Source of the DNA: an uncultured Lachnospira sp.
GTDB taxonomy: Bacteria > Bacillota > Clostridia > Lachnospirales > Lachnospiraceae
Reading direction: 5' to 3'
DNA length: 11,678 bases
NCBI GenBank assembly: GCA_947306285.1
Contig: CAMZGB010000023.1
Location: 1 to 11,678 of the forward strand
The notes under the pieces are model-generated. The model saw nothing but the letters and a program-made list of their open reading frames with translations, did no database searches and was not told where the DNA came from. This document shows, in pieces, positions 7,263 to 11,678 of the stretch. Within the stretch, counting starts at the first letter, position 1. Each line of letters opens with the position of its first letter. The translations under genes were made by a program, and so were the position numbers.

Positions 7263-8624
7263 ATGAGTTTAAGAAAAGAAGAGTTAAAAACAATTGAAAA
7301 ATATGCCGGGCTTGTGAATAATAATGATCAGGTTGATAAAGATTTGTTTGCACAATTTGGTGTTAAGCGCGGTCTTCGCGATGTTAATGGTAAAGGTGTT
7401 GTGACTGGTATCACAAACATCTCTCGTGTTGAGTCCACTGAAGAAGTAGATGGCAAGATGGTGCCATGTGCTGGTAAATTGTACTTCAGAGGCTATAACG
7501 TAAAGGATTTAGCGGCAGGTTTAAAAGAATCTGGCAGATTCGGTTTTGAAGAAATTGCATACTTACTTCTTTTCGGCGAACTTCCAAATTGCGAACAATT
7601 AAAAGAGTTCGAGGGTGTGCTTGCAAGTTCAAGACGCCTTCCAACTAACTTTGTGCGTGACGTCATTTTGAAAGCGCCTAGTAAGGATGTAATGAACTCA
7701 GTTACTCGTTCAGTTTTGACATTGGCGTCATATGATAAAGAAATGTCTGATACATCTGTAGAAAACGTTTTGAGACAGTGTATTGAGCTTATTGCTACAC
7801 TTCCAATGCTTGCAGTTTACGGATATCACGCATTCAACCATTATAAGAGAAATAAGAGTTTGTATATTCACAGACCTAGTCCAAAGTTGTCGACTAGTGA
7901 GAACTTCTTAAGAATGCTTCGTCCAAATATGCATTACACGAAGCTTGAGGCGAAGGTTTTGGATTTGCTTTTCATTTTGCATATGGAACATGGTGGTGGA
8001 AACAACTCAACATTTACAACTCGTGTTGTTACATCATCTGGTTCGGATACTTATTCAACTATCGCGGCAGCGTTGTCTTCGTTGAAGGGACCTAAGCACG
8101 GTGGAGCAAATATCAAAGTAGTTCAGATGTTTAAGGATGTTAAAAAGAACTGCGGTGATGTGAAAGATCCAGAGCAAGTAAAAGATTACTTGAGAAAGAT
8201 TCTAAATAAGGAAACTTTCGATCAGAAAGGTCTTATATATGGAATGGGCCATGCAATTTACTCAGTATCTGATCCAAGAGCTGAAATCTTCAAGGCGGAA
8301 GTTAAGAAGTTAGCTATCGAGAAGGGCAGAGAAGAGGACTTTGAACTTTATAGTATGATTGAGCAGTTGGCTCCAGAAGTTATTGCTGAGGAGAGGAAGA
8401 TTTATAAAGGTGTAAGCGCCAATGTAGATTTCTTCAGCGGACTACTTTATAGCATGCTTGATATTCCAGAGGAACTTTATACACCAATGTTTGCAATTGC
8501 AAGAATAGTTGGATGGAGTGCTCATAGAGTGGAAGAGTTGATTGCGGCAGACAAGATTATGAGACCTGCGTATGTGAGCGTTTGCCCATACAATGAATAT
8601 GTTAGCATTGATGATAGAAAATAG
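7263..8624 (+). CDS. gltA: Citrate synthase, Si type
   Basis: Condenses acetyl-CoA and oxaloacetate to citrate; in a fermenting anaerobe this most likely feeds 2-oxoglutarate and glutamate synthesis. The 453 residues include the family's key sites: H243 in MEHGGGNNST, H279 in LKGPKHGGAN (the oxaloacetate/CoA site), H330 in GMGHAIYSVSDPRA, the catalytic D389 in SANVDFFSG, and the C-terminal FAIARIVGWSAHRVEEL (410-426). The H330 motif departs from the usual bacterial GFGHRVY pattern and has serine where a basic or polar residue is commonly seen two places after Y. The N-terminal extension before the core (about 60 residues) is typical of the longer clostridial form. A methylcitrate synthase is a less likely alternative. 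The ATG has AAGGAGG (7249-7255) 7 bases upstream, inside the competing hairpins. An inverted repeat follows after the stop. Confidence 0.93.
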   Translation: MSLRKEELKTIEKYAGLVNNNDQVDKDLFAQFGVKRGLRDVNGKGVVTGITNISRVESTEEVDGKMVPCAGKLYFRGYNVKDLAAGLKESGRFGFEEIAYLLLFGELPNCEQLKEFEGVLASSRRLPTNFVRDVILKAPSKDVMNSVTRSVLTLASYDKEMSDTSVENVLRQCIELIATLPMLAVYGYHAFNHYKRNKSLYIHRPSPKLSTSENFLRMLRPNMHYTKLEAKVLDLLFILHMEHGGGNNSTFTTRVVTSSGSDTYSTIAAALSSLKGPKHGGANIKVVQMFKDVKKNCGDVKDPEQVKDYLRKILNKETFDQKGLIYGMGHAIYSVSDPRAEIFKAEVKKLAIEKGREEDFELYSMIEQLAPEVIAEERKIYKGVSANVDFFSGLLYSMLDIPEELYTPMFAIARIVGWSAHRVEELIAADKIMRPAYVSVCPYNEYVSIDDRK

Positions 8625-8642
8625 TTTAATAAAAGATAAAAA

Positions 8643-8672
8643 TATACCAGACTCACTTTAGAGTCTGGTATA
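8643..8672 (+). promoter_or_regulatory. Perfect 12-bp inverted repeat, candidate operator of the WYL regulator operon
   Basis: TATACCAGACTC (8643-8654) is exactly repeated in inverse as GAGTCTGGTATA (8661-8672) around the 6-base spacer ACTTTA. The right arm overlaps the extended -10 element at 8666-8674, so a protein bound here would block RNA polymerase. It lies just before a gene for a DNA-binding regulator, which fits autoregulation. It could instead be the terminator of the citrate synthase gene, but no T-run follows on the plus strand (it is followed by ATAATGTGG). Both roles remain possible. Confidence 0.55.
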
Positions 8673-8674
8673 AT
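8666..8674 (+). promoter_or_regulatory. Extended -10 promoter of the WYL-KdpD-peptidase operon
   Basis: TGGTATAAT is a perfect match to the extended -10 consensus TGNTATAAT. No convincing -35 box lies 16 to 18 bases upstream (ACCAGA there), which is normal for extended -10 promoters. Transcription would begin near 8681, leaving a short leader that contains GGAGAGG (8680-8686), the ribosome binding site of the gene at 8692. Confidence 0.65.
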
Positions 8675-8691
8675 AATGTGGAGAGGTTTTT

Positions 8692-9678
8692 ATGGCACGT
8701 TCGGAAAAACAAAAATTAAAAACAATGGCAGTGCTAGACATCCTTCGTGAAAACACGGATGACGAGCACGGAATTACTATGCCAGAAATAATTGAGAAAC
8801 TGGATGCTATGGGCATTCAGGCGGAGAGAAAGTCTGTATACAAAGATATCGAGAATTTGCAAGACTATGGTTATGAGATCTCCGGCGACAAAGTAGGTGG
8901 AAAATATAGATACTATCTTTTGGATAGAAACTTTGAGTTGCCAGAACTAAAGCTGTTAGTGGATGCGGTGCAGGCTTCAAAGTTTATAAGCGAGAAGCGT
9001 TCAAACGAGTTGATTAAGAAGATTGAGAGTGAGGCTTCGAAACATCAGGCGAAAGAACTCCATCGACAGGTTTACGTTGCTAATCGTGTTAAAACTGATT
9101 ACGAGAGCGTCTACTATAATATTGATGATATAAATTATGCAATAAATGAGGACAGCCAAATTGAGTTCGACTACTTTGAATGGAATATGGACAAAGAGAT
9201 GGTAATTCGCGAAAACGGACACAAAACTAAGATTAGTCCGTGGGCTTTGATGTGGGATGATGAGAATTACTATATGGTTGCTTTCGACGGGGAAAGTGAA
9301 ACTATAAAGCATTATCGCGTGGATAAAATCCGTCACATCAATAGTACGGGCAAGCACAGAGACGGAAAGTTGGAGTTCGATGACTTCGATATGGCATCCT
9401 ATGCAAAAGAGACATTCGGAATGTTTACGGGAGAGCCTGAGAATGTGGAGTTGGAATTTGACAATAGCTTTATCGGAGTTGTTCTCGATAGATTTGGTAA
9501 AGATATAATGGTTATAAACAAGGGCGACAAATTTAGAGTCCATGTGGATGTGAACTTGAGTGATCAATTCTTTGGTTGGATTATGGGACTTAATGATGGC
9601 GTAAAGATTGTGGGTCCAGAAAATGTAGTTGAGGCTTACAAGAAAGTTTTGGAGAAAGAGATAAAGAAATACAAATAA
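8692..9678 (+). CDS. WYL-domain, winged-helix transcriptional regulator
   Basis: A 328-residue cytoplasmic one-component regulator. Residues about 8-75 form a winged helix-turn-helix (LKTMAVLDILREN, then ITMPEIIEKLDAMGIQAERKS and VYKDIENLQDYGYEI, ending in a wing GGKYRYYL). A helical linker (84-125) leads to a WYL domain at about 150-216: the strand IEFDYFEW, then ISPWALMWDDENYYMVAFD (181-199) and KHYRVDKIRHI (206-216). The C-terminal part (245-325) is the usual WCX extension. WYL proteins bind ligands, often nucleotide or nucleic-acid related, and regulate nearby genes in defence, DNA-damage or metabolic settings; which applies here is unknown. It is the first gene of a three-gene operon, preceded by a promoter overlapped by a perfect palindrome. 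GGAGAGG is 5 bases from the ATG. Confidence 0.9.
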   Translation: MARSEKQKLKTMAVLDILRENTDDEHGITMPEIIEKLDAMGIQAERKSVYKDIENLQDYGYEISGDKVGGKYRYYLLDRNFELPELKLLVDAVQASKFISEKRSNELIKKIESEASKHQAKELHRQVYVANRVKTDYESVYYNIDDINYAINEDSQIEFDYFEWNMDKEMVIRENGHKTKISPWALMWDDENYYMVAFDGESETIKHYRVDKIRHINSTGKHRDGKLEFDDFDMASYAKETFGMFTGEPENVELEFDNSFIGVVLDRFGKDIMVINKGDKFRVHVDVNLSDQFFGWIMGLNDGVKIVGPENVVEAYKKVLEKEIKKYK

Positions 9679-9680
9679 CT

Positions 9681-10376
9681 ATGAGCGAAGGAACAAAGAG
9701 AGGAAAACTTTATATTTTTACTAGCTATACACCGGGTGCTGGAAAGAGTTATCGCATGGTGGCTACAGCCTGCGAAAACGAAGACAACTTAATGGTGGGT
9801 TTTCTTAATTCTGCCCATAGGGATATGACAAAGCTCCTAAAAGATTACGATGTGGCAATTGGCGACTTTTCTAAGTACTCAGTTAATGGAATTTTAACTG
9901 AAAGCCCAGATGCTGTGATTTTCGACGAGCTTGGAATGGTTAGTAGGAATAAAGACTCAAGACGACTTCGAAAGAAACACGGTAACAAAGAGAAAAAATA
10001 CGATACGTTTATTTATAACGATATAGATATTATTTTAAATGCTGGGATTAATGTGTACGCGTCAGCAAACCTTAAACGCTTTGAGAGTGCTAATCCAGTG
10101 TTCAAAGCGATAACGGGTATTGGCGTTAAGACAAAGGTTCCAGATGTATATTTAGAAAAGGCTGATGGGATTATATTTGTGGATCGCGAGCCTGATTTAA
10201 TGATTGCAGACTATGAAGATGGAAGTTTGTTTGTGGATAAATATATGAAGTCAAAGATTATGCAAAAGAATTTTCTGCCGGAGACTTTGACGAAGTATAG
10301 GGAAGCAAGTTTGGAATACTTAGAGCAGTTTGGCGACAAAGTTGAAATAGTTTATAGAAGTGGCGAGGAACAATGA
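9681..10376 (+). CDS. Stand-alone KdpD N-terminal sensor-domain-like ATP-binding protein
   Basis: A 231-residue protein that I match to the KdpD N-terminal domain (osmosensitive K+ channel kinase sensor domain). In order: the start KLYIFTSYTPGAGKSYRMV (9-27) with Walker A PGAGKSY (18-24), equivalent to APGVGKTY; Walker B AVIFDEL (78-84), where KdpD has a DELAHTN motif but here DELGMVS; GINVYASANLKRFES (122-136), equivalent to GIDVYTT.N.QHLES; ITGI..K..VPDVYLEKADGIIFVD (144-168); and the ending FLPETLTKYREASLEYL (198-214). Residues 88-110 add a short, very basic segment (RNKDSRRLRKKHGNKEKK). The USP, membrane, and histidine kinase domains of KdpD are absent and no kdp genes are seen. There is no Shine-Dalgarno site and only 2 bases separate it from the preceding stop, so it is coupled to it. 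Function unknown; ATP binding is likely. The match is by motif, not by a database search. Confidence 0.75.
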   Translation: MSEGTKRGKLYIFTSYTPGAGKSYRMVATACENEDNLMVGFLNSAHRDMTKLLKDYDVAIGDFSKYSVNGILTESPDAVIFDELGMVSRNKDSRRLRKKHGNKEKKYDTFIYNDIDIILNAGINVYASANLKRFESANPVFKAITGIGVKTKVPDVYLEKADGIIFVDREPDLMIADYEDGSLFVDKYMKSKIMQKNFLPETLTKYREASLEYLEQFGDKVEIVYRSGEEQ

Positions 10377-11593
10377 GCGAGATTTTTATTTACGATACAA
10401 AATATGAAGGAGAAGATGCGGCTAGCAAAATTGCACGTGTGCGTGAGCAGATGACTGGCGATTTAAAAACTATTGTGCCAGAGGAAGTATGCTGGTTATT
10501 GAATCTTCGTGGAAGTGGAGCGGGAGAAGAATTTGCGGATGATGTGAAAAAGTTTTCTCCTGTTTTTGTTTGCGAGTTGGAAATGACTGCGGATGAGGTT
10601 CGTTTTTATGTAAACCAAGAGATTTCAAACGAGGTTGCTTCATATTTGGATGATTTGGGAGTAGAAGTTGTTCAAAAAGAGTTAGAAGAGCGAGAGATAA
10701 ATATTGAAGAAGACAAGACATTGATATCTGACTTGATGAAGATAAAGAACAATGTTCAGATTCAGAATATGAAGGATGTGTTCTTCGACGATGGCTTGCT
10801 TTTGACGAAGTTTATTTATTGGATTAAAAATGAAGTGAAGAGTAGTTCTTTGACAGAAATTGATGTTAAGAAAAAGATTGAAGAGTTGAGAAATGGTGTT
10901 AGTGATTACTTTATGCCAAGTTTCGAGACTATTCCTGCATACAATGAGAGTGCAGCTGATATTCACTATCATGTTAAACCGGAAACTAATAAGACTTTGA
11001 AGCCGGAAGGTTTGATTATGGTCGACACGGGTGGGCAATACTTACGTGGAACTACTGATACTACTAGAACAATTGCGCTTGGTCCTGTTACTGACAAGAT
11101 GAAAGAGATGTATACTGCAGTTTTGAAGGGTCACATTGATGTTGCTTTAGCAAAGATTGAGGAAGGAACAACTGGAGATGTGCTAGATCAAATTGCGAGA
11201 AAATATGTGAAAGAAAAGGGACTGGATTACAAACATGGAACAGGTCATGGACTAGGACATTTTTTGAATGTACACGAGCATCCTAGACGTGTGTTTAGCG
11301 AGAAAACTAAGGTTTATGAGAATATGACTTTTTCGAACGAGCCGGGTATATATTTGGAGGGCGAGTTTGGATTAAGGATTGAGAATATTATTAGAAGTGT
11401 GAAAGATGAAGATGGAAAACTAAGGTTTGAAAACTTTACATTAGTTCCGTATGAAAAAGAACTAATCAATACAGATCAATTAAATGAAGAAGAACTAAAC
11501 TATCTGAAGGAATATCACAAGAACTTAATAAAAGAATTCAAAGACCACTTATCAGATGAAGAATATTCTTGGTTAGAATCCCAGAAGATATAA
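10373..11593 (+). CDS. M24B aminopeptidase P-like metallopeptidase lacking the usual first domain
   Basis: A 406-residue cytosolic peptidase of the Xaa-Pro aminopeptidase family, expected to remove an N-terminal residue preceding proline. The M24 metal ligands are all present: D218 (MVDTGG), D229 (TTDTTRT), H292 (HGTGHGLG), E323 (SNEPGIY) and E337 (RIENI), with supporting H198, H288 and H301. Residues 116-406 hold the catalytic and C-terminal (M24_C-like, ending ..SDEEYSWLESQKI) regions. The N-terminus, IYDTKYEGEDAASKIARVREQM, aligns by eye with the start of the second domain of the roughly 590-residue relatives. About 150-190 residues of the first creatinase-type domain are therefore missing, and the second domain looks shortened. 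The ATGA overlap (10373-10376) with the KdpD-like gene shows tight coupling. A terminator follows the stop within 10 bases. Confidence 0.88.
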   Translation: MSEIFIYDTKYEGEDAASKIARVREQMTGDLKTIVPEEVCWLLNLRGSGAGEEFADDVKKFSPVFVCELEMTADEVRFYVNQEISNEVASYLDDLGVEVVQKELEEREINIEEDKTLISDLMKIKNNVQIQNMKDVFFDDGLLLTKFIYWIKNEVKSSSLTEIDVKKKIEELRNGVSDYFMPSFETIPAYNESAADIHYHVKPETNKTLKPEGLIMVDTGGQYLRGTTDTTRTIALGPVTDKMKEMYTAVLKGHIDVALAKIEEGTTGDVLDQIARKYVKEKGLDYKHGTGHGLGHFLNVHEHPRRVFSEKTKVYENMTFSNEPGIYLEGEFGLRIENIIRSVKDEDGKLRFENFTLVPYEKELINTDQLNEEELNYLKEYHKNLIKEFKDHLSDEEYSWLESQKI

Positions 11594-11598
11594 AAAAA

Positions 11599-11626
11599 GC
11601 CCCACCATTTGGTGGGGCATTATTTT
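11599..11626 (+). terminator. Intrinsic terminator of the WYL-KdpD-peptidase operon
   Basis: GCCCCACC (11599-11606) pairs with GGTGGGGC (11611-11618) around an ATTT loop. It is preceded by A7 and followed by ATTATTTT. It starts 6 bases after the peptidase stop codon, giving a clear operon end. The A-run on the left arm could let it work on the opposite strand too. Confidence 0.9.
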
Positions 11627-11632
11627 CGGGGG

Positions 11633-11657
11633 ACCTAGGGGAATTTCACCCCTAGGT
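11633..11657 (+). repeat. Perfect 9-bp inverted repeat after the operon terminator
   Basis: ACCTAGGGG (11633-11641) is exactly inverted as CCCCTAGGT (11649-11657) around AATTTCA. Each arm contains the palindrome CCTAGG. No T-run follows, so it does not look like a second terminator. It could be an operator, or the start of a regulatory leader for a gene beyond the right edge. Nothing else is recognised in 11658-11678. Confidence 0.6.
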
Positions 11658-11678
11658 TGAGTATGAAAAACTTAATAC

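Noticed and set aside
8643..8672. Palindrome as a plain citrate synthase terminator
   Set aside because: Not excluded, but no T-run follows on the plus strand and it overlaps a perfect extended -10, so the operator reading is preferred.
9681..10376. Broken full-length KdpD with a frameshift
   Set aside because: No remnant of USP, membrane or histidine kinase sequence follows; the next gene starts within its stop codon and is a complete-looking peptidase.

Overview
The window looks like chromosomal DNA from an AT-rich Gram-positive anaerobe, most likely a member of Clostridia close to Lachnospiraceae. This is inferred from strong Shine-Dalgarno sites, consensus-like sigma-A promoters, dense co-directional genes, a BMP-type nucleoside ABC transporter, a citrate synthase of the clostridial type and a family M24 aminopeptidase. 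All genes are on the plus strand. I see no mobile element, tRNA, rRNA or CRISPR array, and no gene-free stretch longer than about 130 bases.

Region 1 (1-4069) is a BMP-family ABC importer, probably for nucleosides. It holds the 3' end of the substrate-binding lipoprotein gene, an intercistronic terminator-like hairpin, a double-domain ATPase with a TTG start, and two permease genes that are tightly packed or overlapping. Region 2 (4070-6214) is proB-proA, the first two enzyme steps from glutamate towards proline. proB has no visible Shine-Dalgarno site but has a promoter that would give a nearly leaderless mRNA, so its start is placed at 4112.

Region 3 (6215-8624) has a promoter with a hairpin in its leader, a YegS/DagK-type lipid kinase, and a Si-type citrate synthase. 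The citrate synthase ribosome binding site sits at the edge of two mutually exclusive hairpins. Region 4 (8625-11678) begins with a perfect 12-bp inverted repeat fused to an extended -10 promoter. It is followed by three coupled genes: a WYL-domain regulator, a stand-alone protein resembling only the N-terminal sensor domain of KdpD, and an M24 aminopeptidase P lacking its usual first domain. A strong terminator closes the operon, and a second palindrome with CCTAGG in both arms follows it.

The most unusual part is region 4. The KdpD-like protein has no kinase, no USP domain and no kdp genes in view, and it is coupled to a one-component regulator and a peptidase. It is a candidate for an uncharacterised ATP-dependent sensing module. 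The rest is ordinary housekeeping content with some noteworthy regulatory structures.
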